Shown: positions 1 to 8,067, counted from the first letter of the stretch. The stretch is 64,000 nt of DNA from Oscillospiraceae bacterium (GCA_022846095.1 AP025583.1:4055279-4119278), one strand, 5' to 3'. Notes: a model not told the origin generated them from the sequence alone. Translations and numbers: made by a program.

Positions 1-1668
1 GTCGGTGGTCAGCGTGCCGGTCTCATTATCGTACTCATGACTCTTGCCGCTCTCGATCAGCGCAAACTTCGCGCCGGCCAGCGCCACGGGCTTATTAGTT
101 CCTTTATCCAGCGCGCCGGTCTTGGTGAAGCTCAGGCTGCCGAACAGCGGCTCCACCGCCGGGACGGAGAGGTGGGCGGTGCCCAGGGCGCTGGAGTAGC
201 TGGTGCCGTCGGTACCCTTCTTGTCAAACATATAGGTAAGGGTGGTGTCATTGTTCAGAGGATAGTAGGTTGTGCTGTCTTCCTTTGCAGAAACCGCGCC
301 ATTTAACGCGGTGTTGTCCAGCCGCACCCGGTAGGACAGGGTGTAGGTGTTGGTGTCGCCGGGTGCAAAGGTAGCGTCTTCTTTCAGATTCCAACTGATA
401 GTGCCGTTTTTCTCTTCGACGCGTTTGTTGACAACAGCGTCCTCCGAATGGTTAAACTGCACAAACTGGACACCCTGCGCCATGGGATCTTCATACTCCC
501 ACGCCTCGGCGCGCCCGGTCATAATGGTGGCAAAGTTTTGGAACATATTCTCCAACTCGGCGGTATCCCCCGCCAGATAGAATTTGTCGGAGAAGTAACT
601 CATCCACAGGCGCTGGGAAATGACCTTACCGCCTGCGCTAAAACGATCATTGGTATTGCCAAAGTAAATCGAGTAGAGCTCTGCCTTTTCTCTAATGCTG
701 TCCGCCCGGAGGATAGGCTGGAGCCACTTGCGGTTGTCTTTTAAGGTAAAGTCCATTTCAAACGCGGACTCAGTACTCCATTTACCATATTTAAACTCAG
801 GCTGCTTGTAGGTTACCTTCCCGGTTGAGGTGCTTAGTTTGCCGCTATATTTATTCGGCTCGCCATCTGTCATAAGGAGTACATAGCGGTTCTCAGCGGG
901 TATTTCACTCTGCCCATCTTTGCCCGCCAAATTCTCCCCTATCAGTTCGTTTGCCTTTTCAAGGGCTCCGTCGATGTTGGTGTTTCCCCCATATTCAACG
1001 CCATCCCAATAGATACCCCACCTATTCGTTAAGGTATCGATTTTGGTTAATACGGCAGCCTTTCCATCCGCTGTAGCCGCGTCCGTCCACGCGTTGATAC
1101 CTAGGCCAATACTATCGTCAAACAAGACAATATGGATCATGCGTTTGGGCGCGTTGGCGGCGGACACATTACCCACATTGCTATACGCGTTTACAAACTT
1201 GTTCAATGCGGTTTTCAGGGAACTAATCGAGTCAGACATTGAGCCAGACAAATCCACAACCAAGGTCACCGCAGTGTCGCCAGAGGACGACATCTCGTCC
1301 ATGCTCTGATTGGTGGTGACGGTCACATTCACGTCGAACAGGTTCTCAACGAGCTTGCCGCCCTCGTCCTTTGCCTGAGTGGCCGTCTTGCTGGCCGTCA
1401 TGGTCAGGCCGGAAAAGGGCCTCTCGTCCGGATAGCCGATAGCCGGGATGTTCGCCCCGTCTATCGTCAAAGTCTTACCGCTTGCCTGCTTTATTGCACT
1501 CTCGTTTTCCCAGTCGTAGTTGTTCTCCGCCACCTGGTTTCTCGGCGTACCCGGCGTCCAGCCTCCAGCCGCCAGCGCCCCCATGGGCAGCAGGCCCAGC
1601 AGCATCACGACTGCCAGGAGGGTGGACAGGATTCTCTTAAATTTCACCTGGTTCCTTTTTGCCAACAT
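1..1668 (-). CDS. VWA-domain surface adhesin / pilin-like protein, 3' end cut by window
   Basis: The reading frame is open from an ATG at 1668 to the left edge, 556 codons with no stop. Residues 1-30 form a signal peptide (KR-rich start, hydrophobic core, cleavage after ALA-AGG). A von Willebrand factor A domain follows at about 125-310 with a MIDAS motif DLSGSMSDS near residue 138, then beta-rich sequence and, from about residue 510, the start of a SpaA/Cna-B-like repeat (FTKTGALDKGT). This order is typical of tip or backbone adhesins anchored by sortase. The LPxTG signal would lie outside the window. A sortase gene is encoded at 3576. The start has AAAGGAG about 10 bases upstream. A c-di-GMP riboswitch precedes it. 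The VWA call is firm; ligand and anchoring are inferred. Confidence 0.85.
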   Translation of the reverse strand, partial: MLAKRNQVKFKRILSTLLAVVMLLGLLPMGALAAGGWTPGTPRNQVAENNYDWENESAIKQASGKTLTIDGANIPAIGYPDERPFSGLTMTASKTATQAKDEGGKLVENLFDVNVTVTTNQSMDEMSSSGDTAVTLVVDLSGSMSDSISSLKTALNKFVNAYSNVGNVSAANAPKRMIHIVLFDDSIGLGINAWTDAATADGKAAVLTKIDTLTNRWGIYWDGVEYGGNTNIDGALEKANELIGENLAGKDGQSEIPAENRYVLLMTDGEPNKYSGKLSTSTGKVTYKQPEFKYGKWSTESAFEMDFTLKDNRKWLQPILRADSIREKAELYSIYFGNTNDRFSAGGKVISQRLWMSYFSDKFYLAGDTAELENMFQNFATIMTGRAEAWEYEDPMAQGVQFVQFNHSEDAVVNKRVEEKNGTISWNLKEDATFAPGDTNTYTLSYRVRLDNTALNGAVSAKEDSTTYYPLNNDTTLTYMFDKKGTDGTSYSSALGTAHLSVPAVEPLFGSLSFTKTGALDKGTNKPVALAGAKFALIESGKSHEYDNETGTLTTD

Positions 1669-1699
1669 CTTTCATTCTCTCCTTTCAGATTTTGAGAAT

Positions 1700-1795
1700 G
1701 GAATCTGCGGCGGCCGGACTGGCCTGGCGGCTGCGCCGCTGTAGCCTCCCGAGCTTTGCGTCCCGGCCTTTCAGCCGGTTTGCCTTTCACACACT
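1700..1795 (-). promoter_or_regulatory. c-di-GMP-I (GEMM-I) riboswitch upstream of the VWA adhesin
   Basis: Read on the minus strand, the sequence has the GEMM-I signature: GGCAAACC (box at 1777-1784), a P2 hairpin CCGGC-UGAAA-GGCCGG with a GAAA-type loop, then GGACGCAAAGC (1753-1763) and a second GC-rich arm. It ends about 30 bases before the adhesin start. The heptamer CATTCTC (minus strand, 1694-1700) is complementary to GAGAATG (1673-1679), which overlaps the Shine-Dalgarno region, so ligand could act on translation. Assignment is by recognition of the conserved core; the on/off direction cannot be read. Confidence 0.8.
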
Positions 1796-1831
1796 CCGTA
1801 GGATAGGGACTCGCTGTTTGTTCAATGGGTA

Positions 1832-1877
1832 TCATTTTCCACGTATCGTGGAAAATGAATCGGGGGTACCCCCGATT
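1832..1877. repeat. Two back-to-back perfect inverted repeats
   Basis: Positions 1832-1858 form a perfect 12-bp stem (TCATTTTCCACG / CGTGGAAAATGA) with a 3-base loop. It abuts a 20-bp perfect palindrome at 1858-1877 (AATCGGGGGTACCCCCGATT). They lie between the small ORF at 1929-2102 and the riboswitch. They may terminate or process the upstream transcript, or bind a protein; there is no clear U-tract. Confidence 0.6.
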
Positions 1878-1928
1878 GTGGGTTCGCGCCTGATTGTTCC
1901 GCCCTGCTGCGGCGGTTCACGGTGGGCC

Positions 1929-2102
1929 TCAGTCCTCCCCACCTCCCCGCTCCTGCTGCCTCTCCAGTGCGCTGTCGATGAGCCTGATCAGCTCCAGCGC
2001 GCTGCGGAAGCTCTCGCTCCTCCGGCTGTCCGTCCAGGTGACGGTTCCCTGCCAGGTCGCGTTCCGCGCGGAGAGGATTTGAACCACGAACGTCTCTCGC
2101 AT
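1929..2102 (-). CDS. Small TWQG-motif protein (57 aa)
   Basis: ATG at 2102 is preceded by GGAGG eight bases upstream, which favours this start over the longer frame to 2141. The 57-residue product has no signal peptide or membrane segment. Its core reads NATWQGTVTWTD, then an ExFRSALELIRLIDSAL helix. The same pattern (TTWQGKVDWLD, then SSVLELIKLID) ends the 144-aa protein at 10369-10803, so the two are paralogues bracketing the pilus locus. Function is unknown. I recall similar short proteins beside surface-protein genes in Clostridia, but cannot name a family. It is transcribed toward the riboswitch and adhesin. Confidence 0.7.
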   Translation of the reverse strand: MRETFVVQILSARNATWQGTVTWTDSRRSESFRSALELIRLIDSALERQQERGGGED

Positions 2103-2153
2103 GGTTCCCGCCTCCATTTCGCCTGTACCCTGTGGTCTCACGTTTCTGATTTC

Positions 2154-2187
2154 AGTTTACACACGTTTGGTTACATCCCGGTTACAT
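2154..2187 (-). promoter_or_regulatory. Putative SARP-type operator: tandem GGTTACAT repeats with a -10
   Basis: GGTTACAT occurs at 2169-2176 and again at 2180-2187, exactly 11 bp apart (one helical turn). On the minus strand the nearer copy lies 9 bases from TAAACT (2154-2159), a possible -10 for the 57-aa gene. BTAD/SARP regulators are known to bind direct repeats of 11-bp period just upstream of the -10. The BTAD regulator gene is divergent at 2341. Binding is inference. Confidence 0.5.
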
Positions 2188-2287
2188 TTTTAAAATTCCT
2201 CCAGAGTACATCCTTTTATTTAAAACCTGTCCCGATGATCCGGAGAAATATTCTAAAAAAGGGCTACCCAAACCAAAGTGGAGAGGT

Positions 2288-2293
2288 TATAAT
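2288..2293 (+). promoter_or_regulatory. -10 element of the regulator/pilus operon
   Basis: A consensus TATAAT lies 47 bases before the chosen ATG at 2341. No good -35 hexamer is visible 16-18 bases upstream, which would fit an activator-dependent promoter. Confidence 0.5.
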
Positions 2294-2340
2294 TAATCTG
2301 TATCGTTATCTGTATCTGCGAATTTTTGAAACGAGGTGTT

Positions 2341-3561
2341 ATGGGGATGGCCAAACAAGTTACCACCGAGGTGGTAAAGACCGTCTCTGTTTCCATGCTT
2401 GGCGGCTTTACGCTCCAGGTGGACGGGAATCTGCTCACCGACGAGATCAACCGCTCCCAGAAGCTGTGGAACGTGCTGTGCTATCTGCTGGTGCACCGGG
2501 ACCGGAACGTGCCCCAGTCGGAGTTTATCGACCTCTTCTGGCCGGAGGAGGGCAGCTCCAACCCCGCCAACGCCCTGAAAACCCTGCTCTACCGGGTGCG
2601 GGCGCTGCTGGAGCCCATGTTCCCCGACGGGCTGGAGCCCATCCTCTCCCAGCGCGGCTCCTACTCCTGGAACCGCGCCGTGGCCTGCGAGGTGGACGCC
2701 GACCGCTTTGAGGCGCTGTGCCGCCGGGCGGAGGACGCCTCCCTGCCCGACCAGGACCGCATGGAGCTCTACGAGCAGGCCGTCGCCCTCTACCGGGGGG
2801 ATTTCCTCCCCAAGCTGGCGGGGCAGATGTGGGTGGTCTCCCTGACCGCCCGCTACCACGACCTGTATGTCGCCGCCGTGAAGGAGTACGCCGTCCTGCT
2901 GGAGCGGGCGGAGCGCTTTGAGGAGATGGCGGAGATCTGCGCCCGCGCGGGCGGGCTGGACCCGCTGGACGAGGGGCTGCACATCCTCATCGTCCGCGCG
3001 CTGCTGCGCCAGGGCAAGGACGCCGCCGCCCTGGAGCGCTACGAGGCGGCCACCGACCTGCTCTACCGCAACCTGGGCGTGCGCCCGTCGGAGGAGCTGC
3101 GCGCCCTCTACGTGGAGATTATGGACGTGGAGAAGGGCCTGGAGACCGATTTGGAGGTCATCCAGGACAATCTGCGGGAGGCCGCCGCCCGGCCCGGGGC
3201 CTTTGTGTGCGAGTACGGCTTCTTTAAGGAGGCCTACCGGCTGGAGGCCCGCCGGGCCATGCGTAACGGCACCTGCGTCCACGTGGCCCTGGTCACGGTC
3301 TCCCTGCCCGACGGCGGGGTGCCCGCCCTGGGCGTGCTCAACACCACCATGGATCAACTGCTCGAGGTGCTGGTACATAATCTGAGGCGTGGGGACGTGG
3401 TGGCCCGCTACAGCGGGGCCCAGTACGTGCTGATGCTGCCCGCCGCCAATTTCGAGGACAGCACCATGGTGCTGGAGCGGGTGGTCACCGCCTTTTACCG
3501 GCAGCACCGCCGGAATTTCCTGAAACTCTCCTACCGCATCAGAGAGCTGGAGCTCTCTTAG
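2341..3561 (+). CDS. BTAD transcriptional regulator with degenerate GGDEF-like C-terminus
   Basis: 406 aa from the ATG at 2341 (GAGGTG six bases upstream; the frame extends to a TTG at 2326). Residues ~10-105 form an OmpR/SARP-like winged helix (LLGGFTLQVDG, FWPEEG, LKTLLYRVRALLE). Residues ~110-260 are a bacterial transcriptional activation domain of TPR-like helices (EQAVALYRGDFLPKL). Residues ~280-406 resemble a diguanylate cyclase fold: LRRGDVVARYSGAQYVLMLP aligns with the stretch around GGDEF, but the signature is SGAQY, so catalysis is not expected. It is the first gene of the pilus/sortase operon and probably its regulator. Whether the C-terminal domain binds a nucleotide is inference. 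BTAD call strong; GGDEF relationship moderate. Confidence 0.85.
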   Translation: MGMAKQVTTEVVKTVSVSMLGGFTLQVDGNLLTDEINRSQKLWNVLCYLLVHRDRNVPQSEFIDLFWPEEGSSNPANALKTLLYRVRALLEPMFPDGLEPILSQRGSYSWNRAVACEVDADRFEALCRRAEDASLPDQDRMELYEQAVALYRGDFLPKLAGQMWVVSLTARYHDLYVAAVKEYAVLLERAERFEEMAEICARAGGLDPLDEGLHILIVRALLRQGKDAAALERYEAATDLLYRNLGVRPSEELRALYVEIMDVEKGLETDLEVIQDNLREAAARPGAFVCEYGFFKEAYRLEARRAMRNGTCVHVALVTVSLPDGGVPALGVLNTTMDQLLEVLVHNLRRGDVVARYSGAQYVLMLPAANFEDSTMVLERVVTAFYRQHRRNFLKLSYRIRELELS

Positions 3562-3575
3562 ACAATCGAGGCGCT

Positions 3576-4343
3576 ATGAAACAGAAAACCAGAAAAATAC
3601 TGGGGCAGATCCTCCTCTCGCTGGCCTGTGCGGCCCTGGGCGCGGCTCTGGCCTTCGCCTGGCAGGGGTCCGGCGTCTCCGCGCCGCCCCAGGCCCCCCA
3701 GATCACCGCCCGGCCCGCGCCGGAGCCCACCCCCACGCCGCCGGAGAGCGCCGCCCCCGCGCCGGAGGCCACCCCCACCCCCACGCCGGAGCCCGAGGTG
3801 GGGGGCGACCCGGCCATCGTGGACAACGGCCTGCCCCGCGACAAGTTCTATATCACCGCCCCACGCAAGGCATATGCCGACGGCGGGCTGCGGCTGGTCA
3901 TCCCCAAGCTGGGGGTGGACGTACCCGTGCTCAACGGGGTGGACGCCCAGACCCTGCTGCGGGGCGTGGGGCTGTACGACTACGCCCAGCTCCCCTCCGA
4001 GGGCGGGGGGAACACCTCCATTGCGGGCCACCGCAACGGGCTTCGCGGGGGCAGAATCACCGACAACATGCCCTTTTACTATGTCAATACCCTGACCGAG
4101 GGGGACTACCTCTACCTGGTGGAGGGCGAGACCGTCTACCAGTACCTCTGGGAGTGCACCGAGGTCATCGCCCCCGACGACTGGGGCCCCATCTACAACC
4201 GGGGCTACGCCTGCGTGACCCTGACCACCTGTACCCCCATCGGGGTGGCCGACCACCGGCTGGTGGTGCGGGGCGCCCTTTCCAAGGCCTTCCCTCTTGC
4301 GGAGGGCTACTCCTATCCGTCCAACACCTCCGAGGAGAATTAA
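3576..4343 (+). CDS. Sortase (class D/E-like cysteine transpeptidase)
   Basis: 255 aa with one N-terminal membrane anchor (residues ~8-30), a Pro/Ala/Glu-rich extracellular linker (~38-75), and a C-terminal sortase barrel. The catalytic triad is visible: His in AGHRN (~151), Cys in TLTTCTP (~218) and Arg in HRLVVRG (~231). Sortases cut LPxTG-like signals and join surface proteins to peptidoglycan or to each other in pili. It lies 14 bases after the regulator and 3 bases before the transglutaminase-like gene, so these are surely co-transcribed. The VWA/SpaA adhesin at the window edge is the obvious candidate substrate. Subclass assignment is tentative. Confidence 0.92.
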   Translation: MKQKTRKILGQILLSLACAALGAALAFAWQGSGVSAPPQAPQITARPAPEPTPTPPESAAPAPEATPTPTPEPEVGGDPAIVDNGLPRDKFYITAPRKAYADGGLRLVIPKLGVDVPVLNGVDAQTLLRGVGLYDYAQLPSEGGGNTSIAGHRNGLRGGRITDNMPFYYVNTLTEGDYLYLVEGETVYQYLWECTEVIAPDDWGPIYNRGYACVTLTTCTPIGVADHRLVVRGALSKAFPLAEGYSYPSNTSEEN

Positions 4344-4346
4344 GCT

Positions 4347-5246
4347 ATGAAAAAACCTATTTTGAAGCGCCTTGCCGCCCTGGGGCTGGTGCTGGCGCTG
4401 GCCGCGGGGCCCCTGGGCGCGCTGGCCGGGACCGCCATGCCCGCCAAGGCCGAGACGGTGACCGGGCAGACGGTGTACTCCAACGCCAAGGCCTCCATCG
4501 ACGCCTCCAACCTGGCGGAGGGCTACCTTATTATCAAATATACCGGCGGGAAAAACGTGCGCATTAAGGTGCAGATTGAGAAAGCCGGCGGCGAGAAGTA
4601 CAACTACGACCTCAACAACGCCGGGAATCCCGAGACCTTCCCCCTGACCGAGGGCGACGGCACCTACACCGTGAAGGTGCTGGAGAACACCACGGACACC
4701 AGATACGCCTCGGCCTACTCCACCACGCTGGAGCTCAAGCTGCGCAGCCAGTTTTTGCCCTTCCTGTACCCCAACCAGTACGTGAACTTCACCGACTCGT
4801 CCAAGACGGTGGCCAAGGCCGCGGAGATCATCCGGGGGAAAACCACCGACGTGGAGCGGGTGGAGGCCGTCTTCAACTGGGCGGTGGCCAACATCAGCTA
4901 CGACTACGACAAGGCCAAGACGGTCCAGAGCGGCTATCTGCCCGACGTGGACGCCACCCTGGCCAGCGGCAAGGGCATCTGCTTCGACTACGCGGCGGTG
5001 ATGTCCGCCATGCTGCGCAGCCAGAACATCCCCTGCAAGCTGGTCATCGGCTGGGCCGGGAACGTGTACCACGCGTGGATCAACGTGTATATCGACGGCG
5101 TGGGCTGGGTGGACGGCTATATCCAGTTCGACGGGCAGAAGTGGACGCTGATGGACCCCACCTTCGTGTCCAGCGGCGGCGGCAGCGCGGAGATCAAAAA
5201 GTACGTCACCACCCCCGCCAACTACAGCCAGAAATTTGCCTATTGA
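4347..5246 (+). CDS. Secreted transglutaminase-like protein
   Basis: 299 aa. A signal peptide covers residues ~1-35 (cut near AKAE). Residues ~40-130 form a beta-rich domain of unknown role. A transglutaminase-like domain occupies ~150-285 with the Cys-His-Asp triad in GKGICFDYAA (~C212), YHAWINVY (~H242) and LMDPTF (~D270). Proteins of this type in Firmicutes are peptidases or crosslinking enzymes acting at the cell surface; the actual reaction cannot be read. The gene starts 3 bases after the sortase stop and ends before a 13-bp hairpin that separates it from the pilus assembly genes. Confidence 0.88.
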   Translation: MKKPILKRLAALGLVLALAAGPLGALAGTAMPAKAETVTGQTVYSNAKASIDASNLAEGYLIIKYTGGKNVRIKVQIEKAGGEKYNYDLNNAGNPETFPLTEGDGTYTVKVLENTTDTRYASAYSTTLELKLRSQFLPFLYPNQYVNFTDSSKTVAKAAEIIRGKTTDVERVEAVFNWAVANISYDYDKAKTVQSGYLPDVDATLASGKGICFDYAAVMSAMLRSQNIPCKLVIGWAGNVYHAWINVYIDGVGWVDGYIQFDGQKWTLMDPTFVSSGGGSAEIKKYVTTPANYSQKFAY

Positions 5247-5258
5247 CCCGCTGACGGC

Positions 5259-5289
5259 GTTATCCGGGGAAGGTTCTTCCCCGGATAAC
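5259..5289 (+). other. Strong intra-operon hairpin
   Basis: A perfect 13-bp inverted repeat (GTTATCCGGGGAA / TTCCCCGGATAAC) with a 5-base loop lies between the transglutaminase-like gene and pilC. There is no following U-tract, so it more likely protects or processes the message than terminates it. Confidence 0.6.
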
Positions 5290-5312
5290 GATTCTATGGA
5301 CGGAGTGTGCCT

Positions 5313-6362
5313 ATGGACGCGCAGAAAAAGCCAAATAAGAGCCTGACGGACGACGAGCTGGCGGTATTCTGCTACCAGCTGGGCCTGATGGTGCGCTCGG
5401 GCATCGGCTCGGAGGAGAGCCTCGCCATCCTGGAGGGGGACGCCCGGGACGCCCGCGCCCGCACCCTGCTGGAGCAGGCCCGGAGCGGCCTGCTGGACGG
5501 CCTGCCCCTGTCCGGGGCGCTGGAGCGCACCGGGGCCTTCCCGGACTACCTGCTGCGGATGCTGGAGATCGGCCAGGCCGCCGGGCGGCTGGAGGAGGTT
5601 CTCTGGGCCCTGTCCCGGTACTACACCCGCCAGGCCGAGACGGCGCGCACCCTGCGCCGCGCCGTGGCCTACCCCGCCGTGATGGCGGTGCTGATCGCGG
5701 TGGTCTTCCTGGTGCTGGTGGCCCGGGTGCTGCCCGTGTTCCAGCAGGTGTCGGCCCAGCTGGGGGTCAGCCTGTCCCCGGTGGCGGCGGCCCTGCTCCA
5801 CCTGGGCGCGGCGGGCAAAACCGTCTCCGCCGTGCTCTGCGCGCTGCTGGCGCTGTGCGCCGTGCTGCTGCTCTACCTGTTCCGCTCCAACCGGGGCGCG
5901 GCCCTGACGGGCCGGGCCTTCTCCGGCACCGCCTCCGCCAAGGCCCTGGACCGCAGCCGCTTCGCCTCCGTGCTCTCGCTGATGCTCTCCAGCGGCCTGC
6001 CCCTGGACGAGGCCCTGGGGCGCGCCCGCGCCCTGCTCGCCGCCTCCGCCCTGGCGCCCGCGCTGGAGCGCTGCGCGGGGCTGATGGAGCAGGGGACCCC
6101 CTTCCCCCGCGCCGTGGAGGAATGCGGCATCTTCTCCGGGCTGGAGGCCGGGCTTTTGAGCGCGGGCTTCCGGGCCGGGGCCTCCGACAAGGCCATGGAG
6201 GAGCTCGCCCGCCGCTGCCAGGAGGAGGCCGACGAGCGCCTGTCCGCCCTGCTGGCCCGCTTTGAATACGCCCTGGTGGCCGTGCTCTGCCTGGCCGTGG
6301 GGCTGGTGCTGCTGTCGGTGATGCTCCCCCTGCTGGGGGTGCTCTCCGCCATCGGGGGCTAG
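5313..6362 (+). CDS. pilC: Type IV pilus inner-membrane platform protein (PilC/GspF family)
   Basis: 349 aa. The ATG at 5313 has GGAG seven bases upstream; a GTG at 5307 is in frame but sits on that site. Two T2SSF repeats are visible (residues ~15-140 and ~215-335), each with the family pattern LxxMLxSGLPLxEAL: MVRSGIGSEESLAIL and MLSSGLPLDEALGRA. Three hydrophobic segments lie at ~125-150, ~165-190 and ~320-345. PilC is the membrane platform linking cytoplasmic ATPases to pilin assembly. It heads the assembly part of the operon, followed with a 1-base gap by a pilin-like protein. Confidence 0.88.
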   Translation: MDAQKKPNKSLTDDELAVFCYQLGLMVRSGIGSEESLAILEGDARDARARTLLEQARSGLLDGLPLSGALERTGAFPDYLLRMLEIGQAAGRLEEVLWALSRYYTRQAETARTLRRAVAYPAVMAVLIAVVFLVLVARVLPVFQQVSAQLGVSLSPVAAALLHLGAAGKTVSAVLCALLALCAVLLLYLFRSNRGAALTGRAFSGTASAKALDRSRFASVLSLMLSSGLPLDEALGRARALLAASALAPALERCAGLMEQGTPFPRAVEECGIFSGLEAGLLSAGFRAGASDKAMEELARRCQEEADERLSALLARFEYALVAVLCLAVGLVLLSVMLPLLGVLSAIGG

Positions 6363-6363
6363 C

Positions 6364-8067
6364 GTGGGCCCGCGCAACAGCCTGCGGCGGTGGCTGCCCC
6401 TGCTCCTGCTGCTGGTGCTCATCCCCCTGGCCCTGCTCCTGGCGGCCCGGGGCCTCACCGGCCGCGCGGACCGGGAGGGGCTGGCGCTGGCGGAACAGTC
6501 GGTGCGCCGGGCGGCGGTGGAGTGCTACGCGCTGGAGGGGGCCTACCCCGAGAACCTGGACTACCTGAAGGAGCGCTACGGCCTGGCGGTGGACGAGGTG
6601 CGCTATTTTGTGGACTACCGCTACGTGGCCTCCAACCTGATGCCCGACATCACGGTGCTCCCCCGCGCAGAGGTTGGGCCCGTTCCCACCGCCGCGCCCC
6701 AGCCCCCCGCGCCCGCCTCTTCCGCGCCCGCGCTGAGCAAGGCCACGGAGATCACGGAGGAGCGCCTGGAGACCACCACCTATTCCGACGCCGCAGGGGA
6801 TCGTGTGCTCACGGTGCACGTGTGGGACGATCTGCCCCTGGATGACTACTGGGGGGAGCTGGCCGCCTTCCTGGCCCCCGGCGACCCGGACTTCGATATG
6901 GACGCCCTGGCGGCCATGGCCCAGGCACACCACGACCCCGGCGGTTCGGGCTGGAGCCTGGCCCTGGGCCGCGAGGAGCCCTTCCCCAACCTGCGCTTCC
7001 GGGCGGAGTGCGGCTTCCTCAACCTGAGCCGCGGGGAGGACGCCCCCGTGCTCACGTGGCGGCACGCCGCCCTCACCGCCGTGGACGGAGCGCCCATGTC
7101 CTTCGCGGGCCTGTTCACTGTGCCGGAGGACGAGGCCGCCCGGCGGGTGCTGGAGGCCCTCCAGGCCCAAAACGCCGCCGCCCTCGAGCCCGTGGACGCC
7201 GCCGCCCTGGCCGCGGCCTTCGACCGGGAGCGGGTGTTCCCCGCGTACTCCGGCCTGCTGTGCTGGTATCCTCCCGGCGCCCTCCGGGGCCGGGAGGCGG
7301 GGGCCGCGTTCACCATCCCCTACAACGATTTGGGGGACATCCTGATCCCCCTGTCCGACGTGCCCGTCTGGGGGACTGAACGCTTTGAACTCAGCTATCC
7401 CCGCACCGATACGGGGGAACCCGTAATCCACGATACGCCGGGGGATCACCCCACGCCGTCGCCCCTGCTCCGGCCGGACGCCGCGCTGGCTCAGATCCGC
7501 TGCACCTTCCAGGCCGTACTGCTGAACGCCTACCAGTCCCCGGGCTGGACGGCGGTCCGCAGTTTCTACGCAGCCGAGCGGTCCGCCCTGGAGGCAAACG
7601 CGATCCAGGAGGGCGCCCAGTCCTACGAGCTATGGCAGAACCTGTCCTGGCAGTCGGGAGCCTTGGCCTGCTTCCGCCAGCGCGTGGAGCTCAGCTACAC
7701 TCTGGATGCTAATTCCGAATCGGCCACCCTGGCCTCCGGCGAGGTCTTCGACCTGGACACGGGGGCGCGGCTGGCCTTCCGGGACCTCTTTACCGACCCG
7801 GACGAGGCCCAGCGCCGCACGGCGGAGTACCTGGCCGGGCAGACCGGCCTGACGCAGGACGAGGCCCTGGAGCATCTGATCACCCCCTACGGCTTCTGCC
7901 TGGACGAGACCGGGCAGATCGTCATCCTGCTCCCCGCCTCCCGGCCGGATACCTACGCGGAGGCCCGGATGCGGGAGCTGGAGGCCGTGGGCGTGCACCC
8001 CGTCCACGAGGCCCAGGAGTACCCGCTCCCCGAACAGCTGCTCGCGGATCTGAGAAAACCCTTTTAA
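6364..8067 (+). CDS. Pilin-like N-terminus fused to two DUF3298-like domains
   Basis: 567 aa from GTG at 6364, one base after the pilC stop. Residues ~8-30 form one membrane segment; ~35-90 look like a pseudopilin body (EQSVRRAAVECYALEGAYPENLDYL). After a Pro/Ala linker there are two related extracytoplasmic segments: APMSFAGLFTVPEDEA ending in FTIPYNDLGDILIPL, and ARLAFRDLFTDPDEA ending in GQIVILLPA. These resemble the DUF3298 domain of RsiV-type proteins, here in tandem, suggesting internal duplication. Position between pilC and further pilin-like genes implies a pilus accessory or minor-pilin role. The domain call is by eye, moderate. Confidence 0.65.
   Translation: MGPRNSLRRWLPLLLLLVLIPLALLLAARGLTGRADREGLALAEQSVRRAAVECYALEGAYPENLDYLKERYGLAVDEVRYFVDYRYVASNLMPDITVLPRAEVGPVPTAAPQPPAPASSAPALSKATEITEERLETTTYSDAAGDRVLTVHVWDDLPLDDYWGELAAFLAPGDPDFDMDALAAMAQAHHDPGGSGWSLALGREEPFPNLRFRAECGFLNLSRGEDAPVLTWRHAALTAVDGAPMSFAGLFTVPEDEAARRVLEALQAQNAAALEPVDAAALAAAFDRERVFPAYSGLLCWYPPGALRGREAGAAFTIPYNDLGDILIPLSDVPVWGTERFELSYPRTDTGEPVIHDTPGDHPTPSPLLRPDAALAQIRCTFQAVLLNAYQSPGWTAVRSFYAAERSALEANAIQEGAQSYELWQNLSWQSGALACFRQRVELSYTLDANSESATLASGEVFDLDTGARLAFRDLFTDPDEAQRRTAEYLAGQTGLTQDEALEHLITPYGFCLDETGQIVILLPASRPDTYAEARMRELEAVGVHPVHEAQEYPLPEQLLADLRKPF

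Noticed and set aside
2326-2340. TTG at 2326 as start of the BTAD regulator
   Set aside because: The GAGGTG site lies inside that extension and is properly spaced from the ATG at 2341.
3558-6458. 966-codon minus-strand open frame
   Set aside because: It is the antisense of the sortase, transglutaminase-like and pilC genes. Low-complexity His/Gly/Arg composition and no ribosome-binding site mark it as a GC-rich shadow frame.
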